Of a DNA stretch of 64,000 nucleotides, positions 35,401-45,995 are shown piece after piece. Source of the stretch: Stratiolaelaps scimitus (taxonomy: Eukaryota > Arthropoda > Arachnida > Mesostigmata > Laelapidae); the NCBI GenBank assembly GCA_019614645.1, contig JABWDB010000036.1, positions 2,848,001 to 2,912,000 of the forward strand, in the 5' to 3' direction. Under the pieces are notes generated by a model that did no database searches, had not been told where the DNA came from, and saw only the letters and a list, made by a program, of their open reading frames with translations. How positions within the stretch are numbered: position 1 is the first letter of the stretch; each line of letters opens with the position of its first letter. The position numbers were made by a program, and so were the translations under genes.

Positions 35401-38286
35401 CGCATGCACGCACACCCTGCAGATTTTGGATTTTTTCCTCTTGAAACTGGTCGAAGCAAATCAGAGCTATAGTTCCAGTAATTGCTCACAGTAATTACTA
35501 TACGTATCCTTGATCTTAAAGAGCTGTAAAGGGCTTGCGACACTTCCAATGTCTAACAACGCGGTGGGGGTCGTCCACATTCTGCGATTTCCTGGGGACC
35601 AGTCTCAAAGTCAGATGCAAGACCTCTTACCACATGTGGCGTACGTATCAATATGATAAACATAATAATAGCAGAAGTACGATGAAACGGGAAACGGTTG
35701 CCAAAAATGAATACAATTGAATGAGACATTCAATTGTATGACGTGACATGGTGAAACTTTGAACTTGTCACTTACGATGATATTTGAACACGTAGTCGCG
35801 GCAATCACTTACGCAATTGTCTGTCATTATTGTCTGCAGGGCGTCGAAGGCCGAGACGATGTATACCACCGTAATGGAGGGTGCGATATCACGCGCCAAG
35901 AGAAAGGGCATCTGGGGTGATAGTGATTACACCGACCACAAGCTTAACTTCCTTAGCTCGAGATCGTATCAACGATTCACGTTAATGGGACTCCATATCG
36001 GAAACACGGCGTACGGCTACTCCAACTCGGAGAACGTGAACTCCTTTCCAAGGAATCAAACACAGGTAAGTACATATATACATGGCTTGTTTACGTTACG
36101 ATTATAGCATATCAGTTTGATGATGCAGCGGGCCATTGGTCCCGCGACCCATCGTTCACCTTCGTTCTATGCGTTCTGCCCTAAAAGACGAACGGCCTCG
36201 GATATGAATAATCACGAAATTAATGAATGATATCTTCTTGCGCAGGCAAAAGTTCGGATTCTTCGCATTACTTTATGAAGAAAAAGTAGAAACATGTTCA
36301 AATGCCGAAGATACTATAGAACAGTATAGGGTTCCTGTTCAAGAAAGCGAGAACCAAAGAGCCGCTATGGCTCAGTTATGCAACAATGCAATTTCATATT
36401 GTCGTTTATTATTAACGCGAAGAGAGGAACTGCATCGACTGAAAGTTGAAATCTCACGAAAACAAAAGGCAGACCCGAAGCCACTCGAGTGAACGTAATC
36501 ATAAAGGCATACACCTGTGCTAAGATAATTAATCGGTGTTTTAAGCCGTATCATTATATACATACCTGTATCCACAAATTCGCACGATATGTGCGAACTA
36601 AAGAATATCAGAAGATTTCTCATTATTTAAGCTCGCGAATAAGCCCTGAAAAGGTCGCCGTTGCAATTGTGCCGTCGGTAACTGAGTTTAACAGCGTTTT
36701 TCCCCTATAAATGAAGGATTTGACTGCCTGCGGAGCTTGCCAGCCTCTCCAGGAGCTCACCACAAAATTGAGCCATCTTCGCGGCCTGTATCTTTCTGGT
36801 AAGGAGGATCACCTGAGAGGCGTCTATAGACTATTTGTATAGGGCAATTCCTGTTACTATTACTCTCAACGCATTGTCTATGCGTATATACTGCACGCAC
36901 ACGCCCGCATACGCGAGCACTAGCTAACAACTTCAACGAGGTCGCTCTTCTTTCTGCCTAATATGACATTGATCGATCCACTTGTGTCTCCTATCCCGAC
37001 TACATTATATACATATATATATATATCATACAGGAATTGAAGAACAAAACAAATGTGCCGAGGTAAACGAACGGGTTCGATTGGCTGCCGAGTATTTGGG
37101 CTCGAACGCGACTACAAGCTCAGCTCACCAAGAGGTATTCTCGTCCCACAACATCAGCAGTGCCATCGACAACAGCAGCAGCAACAACAGCAGCAACAGC
37201 GGCAGCGGCAGTAACAACAACAGCACCAAGCCCAATGTCCGCATGCTTCTAAACCGGAAGCTCGAGACCGCAGTCGAGAGTAACGGGTACACGAATGACA
37301 ACAGTTCGTCTGAGCAGAATAACACTAACCGATTCTTGATGATTGACGCGGCCTCGGGTCAGACCATTACTCAGACTGCCACAGTGAATACAAATGTCTC
37401 CCTGTCCGAAATCCGCGGTCTGACGGTTCTCGATCAGGTGACTGGCGAGGTGGTCCGAGGCAGAATCAGAGAGGATACCGTTCCCAATCTCGGGGCCACT
37501 TCCGACGACAGGCGGACGATCACGATAGATCTCGGCACTGGCGAGATTGTCAGTAACGACGTGGACCTGCACTATGGTAACTACTCGCAGTTCACGATTG
37601 ACACGAACACGGGCGAGGTGATCACAGCCACGGGCGGCAACCACCTGCTTTCGGGGACGCGATCAATCGCCGTACCGAACAGGGCTGGACAACAAGTAAC
37701 CTACACGATTCACATGAGTACTGGAGTGATCGTCACGGAGATCAGTGGCCAGACGACGACGACGTTTGACCCCCGCGTCCACAAGTTGTCGACCGTAGAT
37801 CTTCGATCGGGTCAGCTCGTCGACAACGACGTTGACCTCAGCAGCGGGAACTACTTTCAGTTTTCGGCCGATACGAGAACCGGTCTCGTCGCCAGCGCGA
37901 CCGCTGGTAACAGCAGCTTCACAGGCACCTACTCGGTCGATGTGAACCATAACAATGGCAAGCATTTCAAGTACACGATCGATTTAGAAAGGTACAACAT
38001 TGGTGACAGCAGCGAGCCGACGCAGATTTTCACCATCGATCTAAACACAGGCAGGTTGGTCAACAACCAGGTGGATCTAAGCACAAGGGGCTATATCCAA
38101 TTCGCTATTGATACGACGACGGGTCAAGTGACCCGAGCCGTGGGAGGAAATAGCGTCCTTGGCGTGTACACCGTAAACGTGAACGTTCGCGGCAACCGCT
38201 TTACTTACGTGGTTGACTCGAGTTTGGCCCGCATCACGACCACCGGTCTTGGCCACACTCAATCATTCGATATCAGACCCATATAG
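29469..38286 (+). CDS. Degenerate GH18 (chitinase-like) protein fused to a C-terminal beta-repeat domain; first exon not resolved
   Basis: Exons: 29469-29592, 31950-32144, 34420-34581, 35133-35288, 35524-35640, 35840-36065, 36717-36798 and 37034-38286; 2315 nt that stay in frame if one base comes from an upstream signal exon (at least 771 aa). Landmarks in order: PLICEYD (PVICEYD in the minus-strand paralogue), IPTLLCNAVAYHAY, NAPHLKVQMFIYF, HVDGVILSIEKL at the catalytic strand, TIVGDSFEKADEYL (TIIGTDPTTIAAAY in the paralogue), RFTLMGLHIGNTAYGY, and HLRGLYLSG as the last barrel strand. In DxxDxDxE the two later Asp are Ile and Ser while Glu is kept, so classical catalysis is unlikely. The last exon adds an Asn/Ser linker and three long repeats. 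No membrane helix is seen, so the product is probably secreted. The acceptors at 35524 and 36717 are weak, and an exon near 36.25-36.3 kb may be missing. Confidence 0.64.
32789..33559 (+). other. Two AT-rich open frames within an intron of the plus-strand GH18-like gene
   Basis: The first frame (about 32789-33000) reads KRGTVYFSVSNLDISLKDEY then HWDYFISQPDILVIDTGNE up to a possible donor GAG|GTGCAC. The second (about 33376-33553) follows an acceptor (tgtttttag) and reads YMENVSFYHVIVNFSRNLTK and on to a stop. The PDILVIDTG followed by YMENV order is weakly reminiscent of SGNH/PC-esterase-like proteins, but this is only a pattern impression. The phases of the two pieces do not join cleanly, and neither fits the barrel of the host gene, so they are probably a nested fossil or chance ORFs. 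Confidence 0.25.
33562..33648. repeat. Inverted repeat (hairpin) with TA-rich loop inside an intron
   Basis: The left arm CCATTGTTTCCAACGCCTCA (from 33562) is mirrored by TGAGACGTTGGAAACAATGG ending at 33648, with about 30 paired bases per arm and a (TA)n centre. It lies in the intron between the exons at 31950-32144 and 34420-34581 of the plus-strand GH18-like gene. The form suits a foldback or miniature inverted-repeat element. Confidence 0.85.
35711..35739. repeat. Perfect 13-bp inverted repeat with 3-bp loop
   Basis: ATACAATTGAATG-AGA-CATTCAATTGTAT, in the intron between the exons at 35524-35640 and 35840-36065. No element boundaries are visible around it. Confidence 0.9.
36254..36492 (+). 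other. Open reading frame inside the plus-strand GH18-like gene; possible extra or alternative exon
   Basis: After an AG at 36253 the frame is open in phase 0, which fits the preceding donor (CAG|GTAAGT at 36066), and reads GFFALLYEEKVETC and onward to TGA at 36490-36492. The first part could fill the barrel segment that is about 20 residues shorter here than in the minus-strand paralogue (NPLNMCQVWQASSN). To join the next exon (phase 0 at 36717) a phase-0 donor is needed; only weak ones exist (AAA|GTAGAA near 36286). If used as a last exon it would give a shorter protein without the repeat domain. Confidence 0.3.
37034..38286 (+). CDS. Terminal exon encoding an Asn/Ser-rich linker and three tandem beta-type repeats of unknown family
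   Basis: The acceptor catacag ends at 37033 and the reading frame runs to TAG at 38284-38286 (417 codons plus stop). It opens with a charged segment that aligns to the paralogue's last exon, then a low-complexity linker at about 37150-37230 built from CAG/AAC-type triplets (Ser, Asn, Gly). Three repeats follow, starting near 37513, 37780 and 38020, each about 70-80 residues. The consensus is F-T-I-D-L-x-T-G-x-x-V-x-N-x-V-D-L, then G-x-Y-x-Q-F-x-I-D-T-x-T-G, then a glycine turn and a final F-x-Y-x-I-D strand. A weaker partial unit sits near 37330. Alternating Thr/Val/Ile with TG turns suggests an all-beta fold (inference). Codon use is GC-richer than in the introns, and the copies differ by substitutions rather than stops, which supports selection. 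I do not recognise the repeat family. Confidence 0.68.
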
Positions 38287-38299
38287 GGGCAAGTATACA

Positions 38300-38913
38300 A
38301 AGTGAATAACAGCCACGATGTCAAAAGGAGCTACCCGACGCCTCCTGGGAAGACAAGGAAACTATGATCAACCACTGTAGTAAGCGGTGGGGTGGTGCAC
38401 TGGAGCAATCTCGAGTAAGGGCAGAGGAGCTGTCTTGTCCGCCGATGCCGTAATGGTAAGAGATTCTAAACTGAATAATAATAAATTGACAAGAAATGAA
38501 CTTCGATGAAATTTCGATGATATGCTCTTGATCGATCAACAACGGCAACAAATAGTGTTCGAGCACTTAGAGGAATGCCCGTAACTAGGGTCAGTAATAC
38601 ACGTAGCCATGCGACGGAAGTTCGCAAGACATCTAAAAAGCCACGTAACTATAGGCAATATCATAGATAAATAATGTGATGCAATTAGGTGCTTGGAATA
38701 GACTATGAGATATATATATGTATATATATATATATTACTTTGTGGCCAAATGTCAAGGGTTGCCTCATTGCAGTCCATTATATTATGTTGAGTATTCAAA
38801 TGTGTGATATGTTCTGCTTGGTGCTGAATCACCCTAATGCCGTTGCTTCAAATGCAAAATATTAAAAAAATAAGCTCACAATTATCTTCCGCATATTTTC
38901 GATTTGTTCAATA

Positions 38914-38983
<70 letters not shown>

Positions 38984-41770
38984 TCAAATTTATACCCTTG
39001 CCGTGAAAAAACCAAGTGTGATCGAGTTCAAAATGGCGCAAGTTTGGCCACATAACGGTATGCATGAAATACTGAGTGTGGACTCAGGATAACACTCGAA
39101 ATCTCGTAGTAGCCCCTGAGCTCATCTCGCTTTTCGAACTCGCCATTGTATCAAGGTTTCTACCCAAAACCTAATTAAGATAGGTATCATAAGCTTATCG
39201 AACCAGAGCGGCGTCATAGGGGGCATTTTCGATATGATGTCCATCAATCCAAAAATGAAGATTAAACATCGTCTGCACGGGCGCGCTCTACAGGGTGTAC
39301 TTAAATCTACGGTGACGCTACGACAGCACTGCTTATTGTGATACTGATTATCAAACGCCGTTGTCACTATGTAGAATACGTTTCTGGAGCAATCTACCCA
39401 AGGTGATCCTGATGAAACTACAATTGCAAAAGTTACATTGCATTTAAACGAAACGAACGATTGTCCTTGGCCGCGCCCGGTCGTATCATTTGAACGGCAG
39501 ACAACCCCCCCGAGTTAACGAAAGGATTTAGACGCTCAACGCTGACTGCATGCGGATGGGCGTATGTACATTGTGGGCATTTATTGATACCATCGCGATC
39601 AAGCTGCACGACCTTGCGGTTGCTATGCCTCGTGGCTATCTTCCGATCACGGATTCCCTGCGGACCCACGAACAAAATGATCACACACCCCGCACACACA
39701 CACAACGCAATGGGCTATTAATACGAAGTGTACGTAAGTAATGGTGGACGCCATCAGCAACAAGGTATACAGCGAACCGCACAAGGATAATATACACATC
39801 GCTGCATCTCGCCTCGTTGACACGCGATGTCTTCAACGGAAAGCTCATTAAAATACATCTGGCCTGCCTCCGAGAAGATCCCGTATATTTCAATTAGCAG
39901 AAGGTGGCTATGGATGAATAACATGGCTTTGTCGTAGCCGAGGAAATAACGGTCTGCCGTCATCCCATCATCTCTCCCTTTGCACCTACGTTGTATTGTT
40001 GTGACAGACTCACACAAACTTGACTATCCTAAGAAAATAATAATTGTCCCCGGTACGATCGGCTCCTATAACGCAGGAAACCTTCTCTCGAAACAGGTTT
40101 GTGTTCGTTGCGTTTGGCCTGCCACTAATAAACGAATGCGGATGTAATACATCTCTGGTGTTACGTTGTTACTGTTGATTTGCTAATGAATAGGAACGAT
40201 TAGTTAAATTCGAAGCATCTCACTTTGCTTTATTCTCTGTTTAGTCCTTGTGGCTTGCGTTGGATGGTGTCATCCATACGCAGTGATATTTTTATGTAAT
40301 TTTTGGTCGGCCTTGCATCAACACTATGCGGTCGGGTTCGTTTTCAAGGAAGGAACTCTGCATTTTGTCGACGGCTGACACACTTTGTCACATGTCAACC
40401 GGCCAGCCAGCCAGACAAACAAGTAGCAAACAGCCTTCCAGCTTGTGCTGGCCAGGCTGTCGATGCTGCAAGGCTGGAGCCGACTACTTTAGTTTCAATA
40501 TGTGAAATGGCTTCCGCCTATAGTAACAACGACGGCAGCAGCAGCAGCAGCAGTAGGAGCCGTAGCAAAGTTAACAATCGCTGCTGAATAGCAAAGCAGC
40601 ATGAACTTGCTGAGAGATTGGACCAGATTTATATATATATATATATATATATAGAGTATAGAAGTTGGCCTGCCGCTTTCAGCCATGGCCGCGCATAGAT
40701 ACTCGCCAACATATTTGATCTAGCCGGCTCAGCGATACCAGAAGCTATCCCACCTTCACTGAAAAGTGGGCCAATTTCCTCTGGAATCCTTTCTCACACT
40801 GGAACGTTCCCATTTCTTGCTGTTGTGATTTAGGAGTCACCAACAGAATAGCTGCTTCTGCTGCTGAGGCAGAGAGCGAAATGAAGGCGCTTCCCGTGTT
40901 ATCGGTTCGGCCTGATTCGGAAAGCAGGACATCACCGTTCTCCTCTTCGTCCCGGGGAGGGGGGAGGGGGCACAAGAAAAATATTGTTTTGAGCCCACTG
41001 TTTCCGTCCGCCGTTCACCGCATTCCCCATAGTCAGGACCGCTGATACCGCGGTATACCGGCCCCTTGGCCTAGCGCCTCCCTATTGATGGTATAGGACG
41101 TAAGCGAGAATAGTCTGATCTCGTTTCAGGATAGCTTGCTCCAAGGAGTAGAAAGACTCATCTCGTTGAGTGGTATATGTTAGTCCGTCGAGGCACTGGA
41201 GCGCCATACGAATGTTTATACTTGGCGGTGCGTGTGTGGACCTATTCGTTGAGATCCAAGATATGAAACCTATCCGGGGGTTTAGAGCGGATCAGTGCTT
41301 TGAACAAAATTAAAGAGGGGAAAAAGGTTAGGTTGGGTTATGTTAGACAATAATGACGTCGACCTAGAAGCTGGCGGGGTCACGAATGAAAAGGCACGAC
41401 GCCCATAGGTCGAATGCTCGATAATAAGGAGATCGAAATTGTCTAGAAACGGAAGCTTTATCTCCACTCACAATGAGGAGGTGCTAAAAGAGAATCTAGA
41501 ATGAATACGAATATAAGATACAATAGAATTGCACAGTTAATACTAGATGTAAGCCGACGCGTGTCAAGTTGATTCTGTTGCGGATATCCTCGTACGATAT
41601 TATAGCCACCGAGTGGTGCCGGCTTCGATATATCAACACGAAGAAGCAGTCAGTTTGAATGATATTGAACAATATATCCCCGCAAAAATTGCATGTTGCA
41701 AAGTGTTATTTTCATATCGAAACAAACAATATGTTTTAGCTGACGAATGGCACTCTACCCAAACGTAGAG
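38300..41770. other. Unannotated region
   Basis: Between the plus-strand gene and the mariner I find no convincing exon. It holds the long TA tract at 38918, short (CA)n near 39695 and a CAG-type triplet run near 40535-40555. AATAAT-type sequence at about 38476 could serve as a polyadenylation region for the gene ending at 38286. Confidence 0.45.
38918..38981. repeat. (TA)n microsatellite, about 60 bases
   Basis: Uninterrupted TA dinucleotides, among the longest in the window. Shorter (TA)n tracts are scattered throughout, for example at 11908-11925, 34328-34351, 40630-40652, 43743-43758, 55544-55570, 58306-58325, 60681-60740 and 63615-63626. Open frames of alternating Tyr/Ile over these tracts are artefacts. 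Confidence 0.97.
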
Positions 41771-41778
41771 ATGTAATA

Positions 41779-43067
41779 GGCTGTCCGGATCAAACTGTCC
41801 GCTCGATAAATGCCAATAACTTTTGATCTAAATTAGTTAAGACAAAGATATTTTGGTATGAGTTAGAGGTACTCTCCAGCTTTATTGACACACCGATTCC
41901 AGCGCTCTGGGAGTTTTGAAATAGCCAAATATTTACCATTTGCATTTTCATATATAATTTCATTATCTATTGCTTTTTTGAGTAAGTCGACGTTTGCATA
42001 TGGAACCCCACCTATTGCCCTTTTTAATACATGGAAACAACCATAATCACATGGGCTTAAATCAGGAGAATATGGGGGTTGATGCCATCGCTCAATATTG
42101 TTCCCCTCCAACCAGGCCGTAATTTCAGCAGTGCGGTGAGGTCTTGCATTGTCGTCGAGTAACCACACTCGGTGCTGTCGATCCCCACGCCATTTGTTCA
42201 TCAATGTCTTCAAAAAGTCGAGATATCGGGGAGCATTGAGTTTTTCGTTTGCCGCTAATATTTCGTAATAGCAAACACCCTTGATATCCAGAGCGAGTAT
42301 AATCAACACCTTTCGTCCGAATCTATCTGGCACTGCCACAGACGTTGCCGCTTCACCTTGTCGGAGCCACTGTTTTGCTTGGTCCTTCTCAGGGGGTCTA
42401 TCCAGGCTAACCCATGTCTCGTCTATCGACACGGTATGCTCTAAGCGACTGGTTTGTTGCGTATAAGTCTTCAAATTAGATGTCGAACACTCCACACGCA
42501 TTTTCATTTGGTCAGCACTCAGTTTATGGGGAACCCATTTTGCATTGATTTTCTTCATCTTCAGTATATTGGTGACAATTTCATGACATGTCACCCGAGG
42601 AATCCCAGTTTCAGCCGACAAAGACCTCATGGACCAAGCTCTAGTTTGCTCAAAAGCTGCCTTGATTTTGTCAATCCGTTCGTCCCTCGTTGCACCTGAT
42701 TTGTGGTCCCCACCTCGATGGTCATCGGTGTCCATATCTCCACTGTTAAATCGCTCGCACCAACGTCGCACCGTTCGCAGGCATAAGGCAGCCCTACCGT
42801 ACGCGTTCACTAATTGTCGATGGATTTCAGGTGGAGGGTGTCCCTGGAGAAACAAAAACTTGATGATTTCCCGTTGATTTTTGTGGGAATTTGAACTTTC
42901 TGCTGCAGCGTCCATCTTTCTGAATCTTTCTTTCGTATCGAAACCACTCAGTGTTCGAAAGGAAGCCACGTTCACGCCGCGTACCCACTCCAAAAATGAA
43001 CGCATTGTAGCGCGTAGTTCGGACTGTGCGCCATTCGAATGGCGGGACAATTTGAATCGGACAGCCT
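41779..43067 (-). mobile_element. Mariner-family DNA transposon, apparently complete
   Basis: A 1.29-kb element with imperfect terminal inverted repeats of about 25-28 bp. The left end reads GGCTGTCCGGATCAAACTGT from 41779; the right end, read inwards from 43067, is AGGCTGTCCGATTCAAATTG. TA dinucleotides flank both ends (41777-41778 and 43068-43069), as expected for mariner target-site duplication. One uninterrupted transposase frame fills the interior on the minus strand. Mariner elements are typically near 1.3 kb, so nothing large is missing. The open frame and matched ends suggest a relatively recent insertion. Confidence 0.92.
41863..42915 (-). CDS. Mariner transposase, intact D,D34D catalytic triad
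   Basis: The protein catalyses cut-and-paste transposition at TA sites by binding the element's inverted repeats. The frame has no stop for 395 codons from 43050, but that start lies inside the right inverted repeat. The likely start is ATG 42915 (350 aa, close to the usual mariner length of about 345), or ATG 43005. The N-terminal half has two helix-turn-helix-like regions: NQREIIKFLFLQGHPPPEIH, then TVRRWCERFNSGD. The catalytic core shows VSIDETWV, LLDDNARPH and YSPDLSPCDYGCF. The second and third Asp are separated by exactly 34 residues, which is the mariner D34D signature. No frameshift or stop is seen, so the gene could still be active. SPCDY rather than SPSDY is a minor variant. Confidence 0.93.
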   Translation of the reverse strand: MDAAAESSNSHKNQREIIKFLFLQGHPPPEIHRQLVNAYGRAALCLRTVRRWCERFNSGDMDTDDHRGGDHKSGATRDERIDKIKAAFEQTRAWSMRSLSAETGIPRVTCHEIVTNILKMKKINAKWVPHKLSADQMKMRVECSTSNLKTYTQQTSRLEHTVSIDETWVSLDRPPEKDQAKQWLRQGEAATSVAVPDRFGRKVLIILALDIKGVCYYEILAANEKLNAPRYLDFLKTLMNKWRGDRQHRVWLLDDNARPHRTAEITAWLEGNNIERWHQPPYSPDLSPCDYGCFHVLKRAIGGVPYANVDLLKKAIDNEIIYENANGKYLAISKLPERWNRCVNKAGEYL

Positions 43068-45275
43068 TATATATTAGTTGACTACGGAAATTCGATCCTT
43101 GGTTTCACCTGGCCAGTTGATGCTCAGGGTGAACTACTCTAGTTGAGACAAGCGTGCTCCTATCTAACTATTTAAGTGACAATGTCACAAAGTGATCCTC
43201 TGAACACTTAGTCCTTCTCTAACTGGTCCGATACACACAATGCTCAGGTACCAACAGGGTACTATCGGTAGTATCGGCTGTGGTTAGGTGCGGGTGCGGC
43301 CTAGTTACAGCGCACTCCACACACTCCAGAGTTCCAGCCTAAGGTCCGTGTAGTCCCTTAGAACAGAACGCAAATATATTTGTATATTCCCTACCAATCG
43401 GCAATTTTAGGAGTCTTGGCCTAATTAATGATTACTCCTACGCTCAACGAAGTAAAGCATGGCTCAGTGACTGATTGAGGTCGCGCTCGATTATAATTAA
43501 CTGTCAAATGTCAAATTGTCAATTGTAGAATTTAGACAAATGCTGATGCCTTGTTGCCAATAAAACTCTCGCTTTCTCTCTCTGTCCCCTTAAAACATAC
43601 CCGATCTACAAGATCCGTAAAGATTGGGAATATATTTGGTAAAAATTAGAAATTTTTTTTTATTGGATGTCTTCCTCGACTTTGTTTTGAGCTCACAATA
43701 ACGAGATAATAATGCTTTCATTTTATCGCGTCGTCCATGTGCATATATATATATATATAAATGAGATATAACAGGCATGTTATGTGCTGCAAACATCATA
43801 TGTATATCATATACATATAGAATTGGATAGAGATTCTCACAAGTTAGTGTGCAAATTCAACCCTAAGTAATTGAGCTAAAAACGAGCAAAAAATTAATTT
43901 CTATAACACCACCGTTACGCATGGATGAATGAACTTTATAAGAGAATAATAATACAACGATCTTTCGTGTTCATTATTACGTCGAATTTGAATGCGACTC
44001 CTCATATTTCCTCGAGGTAAACCCTTCACATTCGACTGTTTGATTAGAGTCTTCGCGGACTTTTTGCACCGCTACTGAAGAGGTAGATTCTGTTTATCGA
44101 AATGAATTGTGTCGTCGAAGTAATAAACAGCGTTGTAGCATAATGCTTCGACGGATCGATTGAAAGGCGTGCCGTTTTGCGGCAGCATGATGCAGTGTTC
44201 GAGTTGATGTGTACAGCGATTTAGAAAGAGCCCTGATAGAGCACAGAGAGCAGATTCTGTTCACATAAATTGTTGGCTTTATCTTACCCGCTCCTCCGGG
44301 CAGTCGCCTACCCAAAGTATCCTCTTTGGTGAACGTGACAGTTCACACACCAGAAACGCAGTTTAGCATCACACAACAGAATGAAGGCAGATACACGCAC
44401 TCTATATATAAATACACAGGTCCAGGATTTCTTCATCATCGCACGAAAGGACGATGAGCAACGCTTCGAACGAGTCGCACGCCGTGAGAGCGGTCTTCCA
44501 GTAAAATATGTGTTTTGACGAAGCAACAAGCAGCTCTGGTGGTCCAGGAGACAACCGCGAGGCGTCCGCAAAAGCAATCACGTTGAGTGCAGTCCTACAA
44601 CTGACGATTAGTCCTCCCTAACGATTTTGACAGGCGATTTCAGATAGGAAATGCATAACAAAATCATCGTGTCCGCTAAAGGAATGGACCGGAAGATTTA
44701 TCGAAGCATCGCCTTCTCCAATCCTTCGGCTCGCCGAGAGCGAGACCTTACCACTCGTCTTAGCTAGAACTCCGTCACGCCGAAAGGTTAAAGTTGCGCT
44801 CCGCTTAACGATCCGATATATGGTTACACTTCGAGCTTTCTAGAAGAGGAGGCAGATATACGAAATATCACTAGGTGAGAATATAATTTGTTTATACGTC
44901 ACGGATTCATTACCACGCACGCCTGGCTTGTAGATGTCGCGTCGACGACCACTTACTGTGGTAATCTATATCGAAATGTCGATATCTTGTTTACACGAGC
45001 TGCAATACGATTCACAGCGTGAGACTATTATAGATATTGGTCATTCGGGAGTCCTCTCTGCCCCCTGTTTGGCAGGGCGGCAATTTCGGTGTTGACTGCT
45101 AACGAAAACATTGCTATCATCGAGTAGGGACTGTGAATAGCCTATTTATCACAGATCATCACATTAGTTTTGTATTCATATAACAGCACCCTAACAGGCG
45201 CAGGACGGCATATTAAGGTCTACTCGAACTCAGCCGGGAAGTGACAGTCGGGAGAGCTGTAAGGATCTTTGCTAT

Positions 45276-45344
45276 GATAAATTTTCCGGGCTGACCCACA
45301 GCCAACATTTGACGTCCAGGGTACTGCTTTCGGCACTGCTTCAT
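45276..45344 (+). repeat. Dispersed repeat, longest of three related copies
   Basis: This copy contains ATAAATTTTCCGGGCTGACC, CATTTGACGTCCAGGGTACT and GCTTTCGGCACTGCTTCAT. The first block recurs at 45969-45995. The second and third recur at 50997-51039 (CATTTAACGTCCACGGTACA then GCTTTCGGCATTGTTTCAT). It is probably part of an interspersed element not otherwise recognised. Confidence 0.78.
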
Positions 45345-45968
45345 AAGACGGACCCCTTGAAAATGCAAATGTGCAACGGTGGGGATCGGTGTGCTATGGA
45401 TCCTGTCCATCTAAAATTAGGTTTTTATTCTAGACATTAAGCGGATCTGTCATTCTAAGGGGGATAGTTCGTAAACCGCGCCCGGATGATGCCCAATTGT
45501 ATAATCGTAGCAATAATCATGACGGTAATGGCGTGATAGATAAAGAGACCTTAAGCATTGTACAAATTGCAGTTTATTTAATTAATCAATAAAGCCTTTA
45601 CCTTACTACAATCGTCAATTGATGAAGTATCCTAGGTAGGGTGAAAACAACGAAATTATATTTAATTTTATACTCCGGAATAGCTCCATTGAACGGAGCA
45701 GCCATTGAGATTGCGCGCACTCCGCGCGTCAGCAGCACATTTACCTGGAGACCTGCACGGTCACTTAAACGAAAGCCTACCAGTTCTTAATAATAAAAAT
45801 GATTAATAACAGGTACCAGAATTATAGCTTGTCCTAATTTCATCTATCGCTCTCGCTTGTATATCATACGCTCTTTGAAGACGTCTCTCGCCCTGGATTA
45901 AATGAGTCACTTTATAAATGAATAAAAACAAAAAATAACCAATGAGTCGTCGTATCGTCTGACTAAAA

Positions 45969-45995
45969 TAAATTTTCCGGGCTGACCCACCGCCA
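45969..45995 (+). repeat. Partial copy of the 45276-45344 repeat
   Basis: ATAAATTTTCCGGGCTGACC followed by CACCGCCA matches the left block of the longer copy, differing at one base (CACAGCCA there). Confidence 0.7.

Noticed and set aside
37125..38262. Several open frames on the minus strand opposite the repeat exon
   Set aside because: They are mirror frames of the Ser/Asn and Thr/Asp-rich coding sequence; the plus-strand frame has the repeats, the splice acceptor and the paralogue alignment.
42281..43081. Plus-strand frames across the mariner
   Set aside because: Shadows of the intact minus-strand transposase.
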